64,000 nt of DNA from assembly GCA_964641545.1 (NCBI GenBank), contig CAZXLT010000001.1, positions 62,001 through 126,000 of the forward strand, given 5' to 3'. The notes under the pieces are model-generated. The model had not been told where the DNA came from. It saw only the letters and a list, made by a program, of their open reading frames with translations, and searched no databases. Source of the DNA: CAZXLT01 sp964641545. GTDB taxonomy: Bacteria > Patescibacteriota > Saccharimonadia > Saccharimonadales > AWTP1-31. The position numbers and the translations under genes were made by a program. Positions 41,049 to 49,345 of this stretch are shown one piece after another (positions within the stretch are counted from its first letter, which is position 1; each line of letters begins with the position of its first letter).

Positions 41049-41576
41049 CTATAAAGCTGCTTCCAATGCTGCCCACTCTGTATTAGCGTCATCTTCTGGA
41101 ATATTCACACTCACCTGGTCGCCTGGTTTTGCCTTAAAATAGGTTACGCTGGCGAGTAATACTCGGTATGATTTTGGTCCTGCAATAACAAAATAATGCC
41201 CGTCGCGTAGCTCTAGCATGCCGACAACTTGTTTGCGAGCAATTGGACCGATTTGCTTGTACATAAAGGTGCCGTCATCGGCAATCGTTAGCTTTAGGAT
41301 ATCGCCCTGTACGAGCTTAGATTTGCTGGCGTAGTTTGCAGGAACGGGATAGGTCTTTCCATCACTTCCAACCATGTTCTGACCATCAAAAACCCCCTCA
41401 ATAACTTTACCGAGGTTTTCATCTTTATCGTGCGCAGTTACTACCGGGTCGTCGCCAACCAGGCTCATAAGCAGTTCTTTAGCTGCCGCTAAACTAGTCT
41501 CAGCTTCCTGAATTAAGCTTCGCAGTCTCTTTATTTGTTTCTCTGGTACATCCGCCATTGATCGGCTCTCCATCAT
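41049..41576 (-). CDS. hypothetical protein, coiled-coil plus beta domain
   Basis: 175 residues, family unknown. A short N-terminal helix (about 12-45, QIKRLRSLIQEAETSLAAAKELL) is followed by a beta-rich region with GKVIEGVFDGQNMVG, LVQGDILKLTIADDGTFMYKQ and YFVIAGPKSYRVLLASV, resembling small beta-barrel nucleic-acid proteins. Start is 41576; MADVPEK at 41558 is also possible. It follows rplL after a terminator and precedes the lipid-enzyme-like gene. Confidence 0.7.
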   Translation of the reverse strand: MMESRSMADVPEKQIKRLRSLIQEAETSLAAAKELLMSLVGDDPVVTAHDKDENLGKVIEGVFDGQNMVGSDGKTYPVPANYASKSKLVQGDILKLTIADDGTFMYKQIGPIARKQVVGMLELRDGHYFVIAGPKSYRVLLASVTYFKAKPGDQVSVNIPEDDANTEWAALEAAL

Positions 41577-41720
41577 CTCTCAGTGTTTGTTTAGATACAC
41601 TTCAGGGTTAAACGTACCATGTTTGTTAGGTCAAGTCAAAGCGCAAATACAAAATCTGTGGATAAATGACGAGTGTGTAGTCAGAGCAAGTAAGAACTTA
41701 AGGAGAAAAAAAGGCCACAT
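41577..41720. other. intergenic gap between rplL and the 41049 gene
   Basis: No ORF. On the minus strand it follows the rplL terminator and must hold the promoter of the 41049 gene; I could not identify matching hexamers with confidence. Confidence 0.4.
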
Positions 41721-41748
41721 ATAAAAGAGGCCCGTTAAACGAGCCCCT
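41721..41748 (-). terminator. terminator of the rplJ-rplL unit
   Basis: Minus strand GGGGCTCG-TTTAA-CGGGCCTC (two G-U pairs in RNA) followed by TTTTAT. Lies about 18 nt after the rplL stop. Confidence 0.75.
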
Positions 41749-41765
41749 TGTACACTTGCAAAAAA

Positions 41766-42146
41766 CTAGGCAAGTTCGACGGTTGCGCCAGCTTCTTCCA
41801 AAGCTTTCTTGGCGTTCTCAGCGTCTTCTTTCTTTGCTTTTTCAAGCACAGTTTTTGGAGCGCCGTCTACAACAGCTTTTGCTTCACCAAGACCAAGACC
41901 AGTGATGTCTTTTACAGCCTTGATAACTGCAACTTTTTGAGCGCCAGCGTCTTTTAGTACAACGTCGTATTCGCTCTTCTCTTCCTCGGCTGGAGCAGCA
42001 TCGCCACCACCAGCAGGTCCAGCAACAGCAACTGCGGCAGCAGCTGGCTCGATGCCATACTCTTCTTTTAGGATTGTTTGTAATTCGTTAACTTCAAGAA
42101 CGGTTAGTCCAACCAACTGTTCTGCAAATTTCTTTAGATCTGCCAT
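41766..42146 (-). CDS. rplL: 50S ribosomal protein L7/L12
   Basis: 126 residues from the ATG at 42146 (MADLKKFAEQL), supported by AAAGGA upstream; the frame extends to 42182 but without a ribosome site. N-terminal dimer domain, an Ala/Gly/Pro hinge (about 37-57), and the C-terminal factor-binding domain (KVAVIKAVKDITGLGLGEAK, VDGAPKTVLEKA). It forms the flexible stalk that recruits GTPase factors. Confidence 0.98.
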   Translation of the reverse strand: MADLKKFAEQLVGLTVLEVNELQTILKEEYGIEPAAAAVAVAGPAGGGDAAPAEEEKSEYDVVLKDAGAQKVAVIKAVKDITGLGLGEAKAVVDGAPKTVLEKAKKEDAENAKKALEEAGATVELA

Positions 42147-42159
42147 GTAATTTCCTTTC

Positions 42160-42684
42160 TTAGTTTCCAGCCTTAGCCGCAACTGCGTCTAGAAGGCCAT
42201 GTAGGTTGCCTGCCAATCCGCCTGTAACGCCATTAACTGGCCCTTTAAGCGTATTGATAATGCCTGCGATAAGTTGCGTCTTGCTTGGAAGTGTCGCCAA
42301 AGCTTTTACTTCATCTGCTGCCATGAATGTACCGTCTGGGCTGATAGCGCCAACGAACTGTAGGCTTGGATTAGTTTTTGCAAAATTAGCAAGCACCTTA
42401 GCAGGAGCAACTTCGTCCTCGTTGTTAAAGGCGTATAAAAGCTGTCCTTTAAGGGCGCTCGTATCAACGTCCTTCAAGGCTTCAGTGTTCTCGATAGCTT
42501 TAATAACAAGTCGGTTTTTTACAACTTTAAGCTTGGTAGAATCGTTGCGGGCATCGCGGCGCAATTGCTGCAATGACTTCACGTTTGTACCTTGGTATGC
42601 AGCTACCACCGTTAGTTTGGAGTCGCTCAAAAGAGACGAGACTTCATCAACTACTTGCTGCTTTTTTTCTTTCGTTAATGCCAT
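42160..42684 (-). CDS. rplJ: 50S ribosomal protein L10
   Basis: 174 residues. Stalk base protein that anchors L7/L12 dimers. Family signature KEKKQQVVDEVSSLLSDS at the start, LKVVKNRLVIKAI, and the C-terminal helix that carries L12. Preceded by an L10-type leader and attenuator. It binds its own leader in other bacteria to repress the operon. Confidence 0.97.
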   Translation of the reverse strand: MALTKEKKQQVVDEVSSLLSDSKLTVVAAYQGTNVKSLQQLRRDARNDSTKLKVVKNRLVIKAIENTEALKDVDTSALKGQLLYAFNNEDEVAPAKVLANFAKTNPSLQFVGAISPDGTFMAADEVKALATLPSKTQLIAGIINTLKGPVNGVTGGLAGNLHGLLDAVAAKAGN

Positions 42685-42689
42685 AAAGT

Positions 42690-42845
42690 TTCCTTTTGTG
42701 ATTTCGCTGCTTCGACCCAGGGGTTATTCCCTAGCAACTGTCGTTACCAACAAAAAAGTCTTTGGTTGCACCAAAGACAAAGAGTTTTACCTCGGTAGCA
42801 GATTAAGGCTTTGAATATTCAAGACCAGCTACTGTCTTTAGTAAC
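42690..42845 (-). promoter_or_regulatory. ribosomal L10 leader RNA
   Basis: Minus-strand leader of rplJ. It contains AAAGACAGTAGCTGG and, further on, GCTACCGAGGT. This is the conserved paired pattern of the L10 leader family (Rfam L10_leader), which L10(L12) binds for feedback control. A terminator-like hairpin follows (42752-42778). Confidence 0.8.
42752..42778 (-). terminator. attenuator hairpin in the rplJ leader
   Basis: GTCTTTGG with CCAAAGAC (42758-42765 and 42771-42778), 5-nt loop, then six T's on the minus strand. It sits between the L10-binding leader and the rplJ start, so it can set transcription readthrough. Confidence 0.82.
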
Positions 42846-42854
42846 GATATAGCA

Positions 42855-42883
42855 ATTTTACACGGTCTCGAGTGTTCTGTCAA
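42855..42883 (-). promoter_or_regulatory. strong promoter of rplJ-rplL
   Basis: Minus strand TTGACA (42878-42883), 17-bp spacer, TAAAAT (42855-42860). It overlaps the last codons of the 42858 gene. Confidence 0.85.
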
Positions 42884-43385
42884 CAGGGGCGGGACGAACA
42901 CTTGAACGCAGTGCAGACCAAGCGTGAAGATCAGGATTAGGAAGGCCCCAGCGGTCGAGTTTCTCGAACGGAGTTGAGCCGTCTTTCATTAGCGCCCGAT
43001 TTCGCCCAACTCGTATCATCATAGAGGCTTCAGCTCCCAGCATGTCCTCGTCGCAGTCACGGTACACAGTTTCGAATGCACGCAAGACACCTTGAGCAAG
43101 TACATCAACATCTTCGAATTCAAATGTCACTACACCTCCCCGGCGGACGGCAATATGTGAGTATAGGTTTTCAATCTTCTGGGCTGCCTCAAACAACGGA
43201 GCGCATACCGGCTCTTCGGAAGCTGCGGCGAGACCTACTAAGAAATCAGTAATCCCGTGTGCAAACTTTTGTCGTTCTTCCCCGTCCATTTTAACTACTG
43301 TACTGACAATAGCTATGTCAAACTCGTTTACGACACTATTGGGGCTCCAGACTGCTGCTCGTACTGGTTGTGAACATTCTGCCAT
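42858..43385 (-). CDS. hypothetical protein
   Basis: 175 residues, family unknown, no membrane segment or signal. Looks like an alpha-helical soluble protein (DIAIVSTVVKMDGEERQKFAH, DVLAQGVLRAFETVYRDCDEDM). Cys at 4, about 60 and 122. Its stop overlaps the rplJ promoter. A hairpin separates it from the gene before it. Confidence 0.65.
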   Translation of the reverse strand: MAECSQPVRAAVWSPNSVVNEFDIAIVSTVVKMDGEERQKFAHGITDFLVGLAAASEEPVCAPLFEAAQKIENLYSHIAVRRGGVVTFEFEDVDVLAQGVLRAFETVYRDCDEDMLGAEASMMIRVGRNRALMKDGSTPFEKLDRWGLPNPDLHAWSALRSSVRPAPVDRTLETV

Positions 43386-43405
43386 ATATCTCCTTTTACA
43401 TTAAA

Positions 43406-43431
43406 ACGACCTCTCGGCGGTGAGAGGTCGT
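43406..43431 (-). terminator. terminator-like hairpin after the 43546 gene
   Basis: ACGACCTCTC (43406-43415) with GAGAGGTCGT (43422-43431), 10-bp stem, 6-nt loop, short T-rich stretch (TTTAATG) on the minus strand. Possibly bidirectional. Confidence 0.6.
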
Positions 43432-43545
43432 AATTTTAAGCAAATATCGACATCAGCCGCTGGTGCGGGTGGTAATGATGTTGATACTGATGCTTTTGAA
43501 CATGTTGTTTATGGTACTCTTTATTTTTCGTAAGTCAACAAGCTC

Positions 43546-43854
43546 CTACACACCGTTAGCAACCGGGTCAAAGGCTTGGTAGTCGACGACGGGCTTTGCC
43601 CTGTCGGCTTCGCCTTCTGTGCCAGAATAGGCAACGATTATGCTGGTCTGTATTGCCACTGCTCCGCGTTCGGCGTCACTAAATGCTCCCGTGTTGCTCA
43701 TGTCTGCTGCTGTACCTACTGCAGTTTCATTTACTGGATGGCGACCCAGGGCATCGACGAACCATTCGAACTGGGGATCGCCTGGGCCTCCTTTGGGTCC
43801 ATCTTCTGGACGTATTCCATATCTTTGTCCACTGCTCATTCTTCCTTTTCCCAT
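43546..43854 (-). CDS. unknown small protein behind a structured leader
   Basis: 102 residues from the ATG at 43854, with GGAAGGAA upstream. The open frame extends to 44016 but that part is the structured leader, not coding. The first 30 residues are basic and Gly/Pro-rich (GKGRMSSGQRYGIRPEDGPK); the rest is mixed alpha/beta (AVGTAADMSNTGAF, AIQTSIIVAYSGTEG). No family recognised. It is flanked by a terminator on each side, so it is a monocistronic gene, regulated apart from its neighbours. Confidence 0.65.
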   Translation of the reverse strand: MGKGRMSSGQRYGIRPEDGPKGGPGDPQFEWFVDALGRHPVNETAVGTAADMSNTGAFSDAERGAVAIQTSIIVAYSGTEGEADRAKPVVDYQAFDPVANGV

Positions 43855-43859
43855 TGTGC

Positions 43860-44025
43860 TATATTCCTTCCAAATTAAAAAAATCAGGCGGTGAAGCCTG
43901 ATTGGTTCTGGCTGTGCGGGTGGCGCCTTTGTTGGTGAGGGGCGCTCAGGCTTCAACCAAACTGAAGCACAGCCTTTGTAGTCTGAGGCTGAGCAGGAGC
44001 TGTTGGTTGAATACAATACTCATAA
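43860..44025 (-). promoter_or_regulatory. candidate structured leader RNA with attenuator
   Basis: Minus-strand RNA between a promoter-like pair and the 43546 gene. Nested stems: TTCAACCA/TGGTTGAA (43952-43959 with 44004-44011) encloses CAGCCT/AGGCTG (43970-43975 with 43986-43991). A GGCGCC segment follows, then the terminator hairpin at 43876-43903, 21 nt before the ATG. This is the layout of a riboswitch or protein-controlled attenuator. It does not match a class I know. Confidence 0.5.
43876..43903 (-). terminator. terminator/attenuator before the 43546 gene
   Basis: AATCAGGC (43882-43889) with GCCTGATT (43896-43903), 6-nt loop, followed by seven T's on the minus strand. The next gene's ribosome site lies immediately after it. 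Confidence 0.8.
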
Positions 44026-44031
44026 AAGCTA

Positions 44032-44060
44032 ATCGTACCACCGCAAAAAAATGTTGTAAA
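44032..44060 (-). promoter_or_regulatory. possible promoter of the leader RNA
   Basis: Minus strand TTTACA (44055-44060), 17-bp spacer, TACGAT (44032-44037). It lies just after the Tmk-ThyX stop, so the leader can be made independently of that gene. Confidence 0.45.
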
Positions 44061-44062
44061 GA

Positions 44063-46420
44063 TTATTTTTGCTGACTTGCTTGTTCGTCAAGTTGTGCCA
44101 GTTTGTACTGTGTGTATTTTTCGGCTGCCAAACGGGTTAGCTCTTCGTCTTCACCTTGGTTTACGAACTTCATAGCTTCCGCAGTCAACGGATGAACTTC
44201 GGCTACTTTTTCGTGCATTTGCTGAACAAGTTTTCGATAACCCGGGTGACCTTGAGGGCTGGTACGTAGCTCATGAAAGTGGAATGCTTCACGTGCATTA
44301 TATGTAAGTTTCCAGCGCATCTTATGACCAAGCAGTGTAGCGTACTGCGCTTCGAGTTCGTACCCCTTACTTTGTAAGTAGCTGTACAGTTCGGCGCTAA
44401 TATCAAAACATTTTTCAAATAATTCACTAAGTCCAGCTTCTTCGACCAAGGCAGGAATTTCGTATCCAAACCGTGGTGTTAGTTGTTGCCACTCTAGGTC
44501 GTCCACCATGCGGTGACGCTGTAAATCACGAAAGATGCCATAGTCGCACACTAAATCCCAACTGTAGTGAATTTTTTCCAGCGCTCTACCGGGTTTGTGA
44601 CGGCGATTTAACCGTTCGCCCATATAGGCCAGGAATGCTTTTTGTTTTTGACTATATGACCAGCCACTAACTGCTGATTGCATTTCTTGTAAAGATAAAT
44701 TGGAATGTTCATACAACATGTCCGGAACAATATCCAGCTCGTTACGTGGCCAGAAGCTATTGAGGCTAACGGCTTCGTGGTCGCTACTATGCACGGCAGG
44801 CAACATTTCTTTAGCAACTTCGCGAACGGCTTTTGCGGTCTGCGCCCGATACGCAATTATTGCTCCGCCCCGATCGGGTTTGTCGGCGCGTTCTAGAAAC
44901 GTTGGGATAATTTTGCGCGCCTGCTCGAGGAGCTGCTGACCGATCGAACGGGCCTCGACCAGCTCGTCGCTTAATAGATGCATGATGAGGCTTTCGAGTG
45001 CCTGACCAGATGCGTAAATACCAACCGTTGCTGTGGTGGCAACTGGTAATACTGAACGAATCGCGTCGCAAGCCTGCGCGCGGGTTGCTCCCTTCCATGC
45101 GGTGTCTTGTTCTTCCTTAGGGACGGAAGAGTTGCTGCGTACGTAATCGGTCAAACGATGTACCATTTCGGAGTACAGGTCAAAAATAGTATTGAGTGCA
45201 TGCTCGTAGCGTTGTGCCGTTTCGTCGTCTAGGTTTTTGGGCGTGTGGTATTTGTAGCGTCCGTCATCTTTGGTGTCGAAATAAATATAACGTGTTGACT
45301 GCTCAAGGTATGCGGCCAGTCGTCCCCACTCCAGCTTCTTGGTCATGATGTTGCTGCCCTTTTCGACAACCAGGTGCAACCCAACAAGCTGCTGTACAGA
45401 GTCGTCCCCATAGGCGGTTATCACGCGCTGCAGTAATTTCTCGTCCTTGCCTGCAGCGGCAGCAAATTCGTCCAAAATGGTTATGCGCATATCATCACCG
45501 CGTCGGCTCAGACGTGCCATGGCTGCTGCGATTGTTGTAGAACTAAGTGCGTCAGTAAATGCATAAACATTCCCCTGGCTTGTGGTTACTGATTTTGCAA
45601 GGAAGTCTTCACCAAGTGGCGTAACAACATAATTTCCGTTTTCATCTTTTGACACAAACGATTCATTCGCGGTTGGTTTGGCTATAGAACTCGCAGCTGA
45701 AGCAGGCTTCTGTACAGCAGAGGGCGCAGGCAACATTGGTTGTATGCTGGCCCACAACATATCACCTACTACTTCTTTGCTCAACAGCGCCCCGCCCCGC
45801 ACGCAATCGATGCGGTGGAAGTCTTTTGGAAAGAGTGAACACAGGTCGTCGTAAACTTCGACGCTGCGGCGTAAGTGGTTTATGTCGTCTTCGTGCAGGT
45901 CCCGCTTTTTGTCTGTGTAGCTGCGCGTTTCTTTTTTATCAACCATTTGCTGGGCGATTTCTGCGGGCACTCGTAACACAAAACTTTTAGTTGGTCGTGG
46001 GATTTGAAGCATTACGAACTCAAGATTGTCTAACCAAATGAAGTACCCGCGTCGCTCCTCGGCATTTGCAAATTTTGTGCCTTGGTGAGCCATATTGCTA
46101 CCAGTAAAGCGATTTGCAAGCACAATTTTGCCGTCTGCAAGTGCTTCGCGAATTTTATGAGCTGCTTGGTATCTATCGAGTGCATAAAACAACGACCCAG
46201 TGTATGGACCAACAGCTTCTGCTGACCCGTACGCACCATTTAAATATTCTTTTACAAAAAAACTAGAAGGTTCGTCGTACTGCGGAAAGTCGAAGGTTAC
46301 AACATCATGCCCAGCATCCGATAAGCGCTTGCGGAGTAAGTCAAACTGTGTGCCCTTACCCGAACCGTCGGTCCCTTCAATGACTAAAAATAATCCATTG
46401 TTTTCATTGTTTAATGCCAT
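44063..46420 (-). CDS. fusion of thymidylate kinase with two ThyX-like domains
   Basis: 785 residues. Residues 1-215 are thymidylate kinase: Walker A GTDGSGKGT, FANRFTGSNMAHQG in place of DRY, and a LID loop KKETRSYTDKK. A Pro/Ala/Ser linker (about 228-250) follows. Two tandem ThyX-like (flavin-dependent thymidylate synthase) domains come next. The first has the EQSTRYIYF half of the ThyX motif but lacks RHR. The second has LQRHRMVDD but lacks the S..SxR half. It would make and phosphorylate dTMP in one chain. Overlaps dcd by 10 nt. Confidence 0.85.
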   Translation of the reverse strand: MALNNENNGLFLVIEGTDGSGKGTQFDLLRKRLSDAGHDVVTFDFPQYDEPSSFFVKEYLNGAYGSAEAVGPYTGSLFYALDRYQAAHKIREALADGKIVLANRFTGSNMAHQGTKFANAEERRGYFIWLDNLEFVMLQIPRPTKSFVLRVPAEIAQQMVDKKETRSYTDKKRDLHEDDINHLRRSVEVYDDLCSLFPKDFHRIDCVRGGALLSKEVVGDMLWASIQPMLPAPSAVQKPASAASSIAKPTANESFVSKDENGNYVVTPLGEDFLAKSVTTSQGNVYAFTDALSSTTIAAAMARLSRRGDDMRITILDEFAAAAGKDEKLLQRVITAYGDDSVQQLVGLHLVVEKGSNIMTKKLEWGRLAAYLEQSTRYIYFDTKDDGRYKYHTPKNLDDETAQRYEHALNTIFDLYSEMVHRLTDYVRSNSSVPKEEQDTAWKGATRAQACDAIRSVLPVATTATVGIYASGQALESLIMHLLSDELVEARSIGQQLLEQARKIIPTFLERADKPDRGGAIIAYRAQTAKAVREVAKEMLPAVHSSDHEAVSLNSFWPRNELDIVPDMLYEHSNLSLQEMQSAVSGWSYSQKQKAFLAYMGERLNRRHKPGRALEKIHYSWDLVCDYGIFRDLQRHRMVDDLEWQQLTPRFGYEIPALVEEAGLSELFEKCFDISAELYSYLQSKGYELEAQYATLLGHKMRWKLTYNAREAFHFHELRTSPQGHPGYRKLVQQMHEKVAEVHPLTAEAMKFVNQGEDEELTRLAAEKYTQYKLAQLDEQASQQK

Positions 46421-47121
46421 CGAGCTTTTAAACCTTCAATCTCCACCGGTTTACGTCGTTTATCTTTATAGGCCCGCGGCAGCATTTGGTCTGGTGACCA
46501 ATTTTCTATAATTGCGCGCAAGTCCTGGCTGGCGGCGGGCTGATATTTGCCGCTTAAATTGGCGTACTCTTCCTCAACCGGTCCAGTTTCATAAAACACT
46601 AATTGAGCAATGCGCTCCCCGACAGGCAACACGACACTTTCGTGTTGGTTCATGTTATAGATCTCCATGGTCCAGCGGTTGATGTATCCGGGGTCGCCCC
46701 AGCCAGCATCTAGGCAAACGGCAACACCGTTTCGACCCCAAGTACTACGGGCCTGCATGGTACTGGTACCAGGTGCCTTTATTCCTATAAATTCATGCGT
46801 GTGAGCCAGAATTCGCTCGCCGGGCCTGAGAACAATAATCGGCTGATCGGCTGGGATATTCTCGAACAGTTGCCGCCCGTGTTTGTTTGCCCAGTCTTGG
46901 TGAATCTCTGCCTTTAGGGCGCCGCTGAAATATTGGTTTACTGCAAACTCATCGAACGGGTTATAAAAGCCTCCCTCGCTTGGGCGCTCGGTGCGGTAAT
47001 ACCAGTTGCCTAACGTCACATCGATGCTACTGCCGGCAATATGGCGTTCGATAAATGGATGAAAAACAATATGACCTTCGTCAATCGCCTTTTTTATTTG
47101 GACGTTGCTGTATACCCCCAC
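46411..47121 (-). CDS. dcd: dCTP deaminase (Dcd/dUTPase family)
   Basis: 236 residues, slightly longer than usual. Motifs STMQARSTWGRNGVAV (Arg in place of typical SSLARLG), AGWGDPGYINRWTMEIYN with the catalytic Glu, and VGERIAQLVFYE. The C-terminal ~40 residues (SGKYQPA onwards, NTP closing arm) are present. Produces dUTP (or dUMP if bifunctional) as precursor of dTMP, and so feeds the ThyX-Tmk fusion it overlaps. Confidence 0.92.
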   Translation of the reverse strand: MGVYSNVQIKKAIDEGHIVFHPFIERHIAGSSIDVTLGNWYYRTERPSEGGFYNPFDEFAVNQYFSGALKAEIHQDWANKHGRQLFENIPADQPIIVLRPGERILAHTHEFIGIKAPGTSTMQARSTWGRNGVAVCLDAGWGDPGYINRWTMEIYNMNQHESVVLPVGERIAQLVFYETGPVEEEYANLSGKYQPAASQDLRAIIENWSPDQMLPRAYKDKRRKPVEIEGLKARWH

Positions 47122-47225
47122 AAAATCTCCTCGTGGATATAGTTTACGAGATTTTTTGCCTTTCTGACAAGCTTATGCGTATATATTACAACTTAGTTTT
47201 TGCTACAGATTACAGGTGTTACGTT

Positions 47226-47984
47226 CTATGCTTTTGCAGCCTGGTACGCAGCTTGTAGCCGGTTGGCTACAAGGTCGGCGTGCAGTTGGACTGATATCGT
47301 CATAAGGTCTTGTAGACTTCCGTTATTGCTAATTTTTGTATCCACTGCAATACGCGTACGTTCGCGCTCAGTTGGATCGGACTTGTCCATGATCGTTGCA
47401 CCGGCTCTGGTTATTTTGAGTACCCTGCCACCTGCGGCGTGCAAAATATCTCCGTCACTGGGAAAGCGCACCCCACCGATAATAAACAATTGGCATCCCT
47501 GACTTTCAGCAACACGGGCGCGGCGAATCAGCTCGTTATACCAAATACCACGATCAACATGGGTTACGCAGTAGCCGCCAATCCACTGCAACAAGCTGCG
47601 GTAGGCCGCTTTGTTCTTTGCGCCAATACGCTCTGTCAGTAATTTTGGCTCATGACGTGCAATGTATATGTACTCTAACAATTTCTCGTAATCGGTCGGC
47701 TGCAGACGCATATCGTGATCGTTCAACACGAGCTTTGCGTGGTCAATCCGGCTGTTAGTGACCGATTCTAGTATCCCCGGTAAATGACTGAGCCACCTAT
47801 TAACACTTTCTAGATCAGCCTCGTTCGGGGACTCCCACAAGAAAAACTTGTTGAGTCGATCTGCCACTTCGGCAACCACTTGGCTTGTCTCGGCCTGCTG
47901 GGCAGTAGAATCTTGTTGTGCAAGATAATTGGCAAGCGTTGTTTTGCCGTGTCCAATTGGACCAGTTATCCCAACTAAAACCAT
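47226..47984 (-). CDS. P-loop NTPase, deoxynucleotide-monophosphate-kinase-like
   Basis: 252 residues. Walker A in GITGPIGHGKTTL (5-17). KLVLNDHDMRL, ERIGAKNKAAYRSLLQWIGGY, the IIGGVRFPSDGDIL segment and the Lys/Arg-containing DKSDPTERERTRI match phage-type dNMP kinases (deoxynucleoside monophosphate kinase family). Likely turns dNMPs into dNDPs. Position in the dTMP cluster supports this. 104 nt before the dcd start. Confidence 0.75.
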   Translation of the reverse strand: MVLVGITGPIGHGKTTLANYLAQQDSTAQQAETSQVVAEVADRLNKFFLWESPNEADLESVNRWLSHLPGILESVTNSRIDHAKLVLNDHDMRLQPTDYEKLLEYIYIARHEPKLLTERIGAKNKAAYRSLLQWIGGYCVTHVDRGIWYNELIRRARVAESQGCQLFIIGGVRFPSDGDILHAAGGRVLKITRAGATIMDKSDPTERERTRIAVDTKISNNGSLQDLMTISVQLHADLVANRLQAAYQAAKA

Positions 47985-48017
47985 GGTCTTATTATAGCTC
48001 TACCCTGCAAACCGCTC

Positions 48018-48971
48018 TTATAGGACTTGTTGGTCAAGTCGAATACTTGGACCCATTGTGGTTGTCAGGAACGCGGATTTTAGGTATACGCCCTTAATGC
48101 TACTTGGCTTGGCTGCTTTAATGCTGGCTAAGATTGCTTGCGCGTTTGCTAACAAGTCCTTTTGCTCGAAACTGACTTTACCAATTGCTAGGTGGATAAT
48201 TCCTGTGCTATCAACACGATATTCGACGCGACCGGCCTGTGCTTCTTTAACGGCCTTTACTACATCAGGAGTGACAGTACCGCTCTTTGGGTTTGGCATC
48301 AGCCCACGCGGCCCAAGCACACGTGCATATTTACCAAGCTTCGCCATCATGGCTGGGCTCGAAATAAGCACGTCGAACTCGATGACGCCCTTGTCGAGCT
48401 GTTTGGTGATTTCGTCGGTTCCGGCAATATTTGCACCGGCCTTCTTGGCCTTGGCTGCATCATCTGCCTCTGCAAAAACAGCAATTTTAACTGTCTTTCC
48501 CGTCCCTGCCGGAAGTACCAAACTATCGCGAAGGTTTTGGTCGGCCTGACGTGGGTCAACATTTAGGCGAATGTGTAATTCGATAGCTGCATCAAACTTA
48601 GTGGTGCTTGTTTTGGCTGCAAGCTCCAAAGCCTCTTCGAGCTTGTAGGTTTTATCGGCCTCGATAAGCTTTGCGGCCTCGCGGAACTTTTTGCTCTTGC
48701 GCTCTAATCGACTGCGGGTTTTCGGTGCAGGCTTAGCGATTTTCGGCTTCTCAGCTTCCTCAGTCTTTGCTGCGGCTTTTCGTTCTTCCTTAGCCTCTTT
48801 TTCTTCAGCTTCCTTAAGCGCCTTTGCACTGTGCTTACCAGCTTTAGCAGTAACTTTCACTGTTGCTTCCTTAGCCGGAGCTTCTGCTTCAGTAGTGACC
48901 TCAACAACCGCTGTCTCTTCGACTTCTGCTGCCTTCTTTTTGGTTGATTCTTTCTTTGCCTTTTCTGCCAT
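48018..48971 (-). CDS. rplA: 50S ribosomal protein L1 with a long charged N-terminal extension
   Basis: 317 residues; canonical L1 is about 230. Residues 1-90 are a Lys/Ala/Glu-rich, low-complexity tail (KAKKESTKKKAAEVEET, ALKEAEEKEAKEERKAAAK). The L1 domain starts near 92 with SRLERKSKKFREA and ends in IKGVYLKSAFLTTTMG. LGPRGLMPNPKSGTVT is the signature. L1 stalk protein, controls E-site tRNA release. The extension is not needed for the fold; it may contact RNA or proteins. Confidence 0.96.
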   Translation of the reverse strand: MAEKAKKESTKKKAAEVEETAVVEVTTEAEAPAKEATVKVTAKAGKHSAKALKEAEEKEAKEERKAAAKTEEAEKPKIAKPAPKTRSRLERKSKKFREAAKLIEADKTYKLEEALELAAKTSTTKFDAAIELHIRLNVDPRQADQNLRDSLVLPAGTGKTVKIAVFAEADDAAKAKKAGANIAGTDEITKQLDKGVIEFDVLISSPAMMAKLGKYARVLGPRGLMPNPKSGTVTPDVVKAVKEAQAGRVEYRVDSTGIIHLAIGKVSFEQKDLLANAQAILASIKAAKPSSIKGVYLKSAFLTTTMGPSIRLDQQVL

Positions 48972-49027
48972 GATCTCTCCTTTGTGGTCCTAACGGCTCT
49001 TTAGGCCTCCCACGTTAATTATGTAAT

Positions 49028-49342
49028 TTACAAACCTACTGTTGGTGCTGGGCTAGTCCCGGCATCAGGTATCGTTTCGACTGCTCGCTCTGTGACCCTG
49101 TCTGCCACAGTTGTGGCTGCGGCGCTTAAATTGCCTATGCTTAGCGCTAAATCTCTGCGCAGTTCATCGGCTTGCTCGTTTCCATTGTCGCCAAGCCTTT
49201 CAAGAATACCAAGCATGTCAGGGACCGGACCATTTAAAAGTGCGGCTGCTTTCTTGAAGATAGTTGTCGCATCGTCTACGTCCAAGCGTAGTCGGGTAGT
49301 GACTTCGCTCGCAGCAGCAGTAGCCGGTCCGTAATGACCCAT
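49028..49342 (-). CDS. unknown small protein between rplK and rplA
   Basis: 104 residues, family unknown. Ala/Thr-rich, helical (ASEVTTRLRLDVDDATTIFKKAAALL, LGDNGNEQADELRRDLALS), ends in Pro/Ala-rich SPAPTVGL. No signal or membrane segment. 3 nt after rplK, 56 nt before rplA, an insertion in the L11-L1 operon. Translational coupling with rplK is likely. Could be a ribosome or stress protein, unproven. Confidence 0.65.
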   Translation of the reverse strand: MGHYGPATAAASEVTTRLRLDVDDATTIFKKAAALLNGPVPDMLGILERLGDNGNEQADELRRDLALSIGNLSAAATTVADRVTERAVETIPDAGTSPAPTVGL

Positions 49343-49345
49343 TTG

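Noticed and set aside
42206..42814. 202-codon plus-strand ORF opposite rplJ
   Set aside because: Shadow of rplJ and its leader; it crosses the attenuator and promoter.
43855..44016. N-terminal extension of the 43546 gene
   Set aside because: It covers the structured leader and terminator; the ATG at 43854 has a ribosome site.
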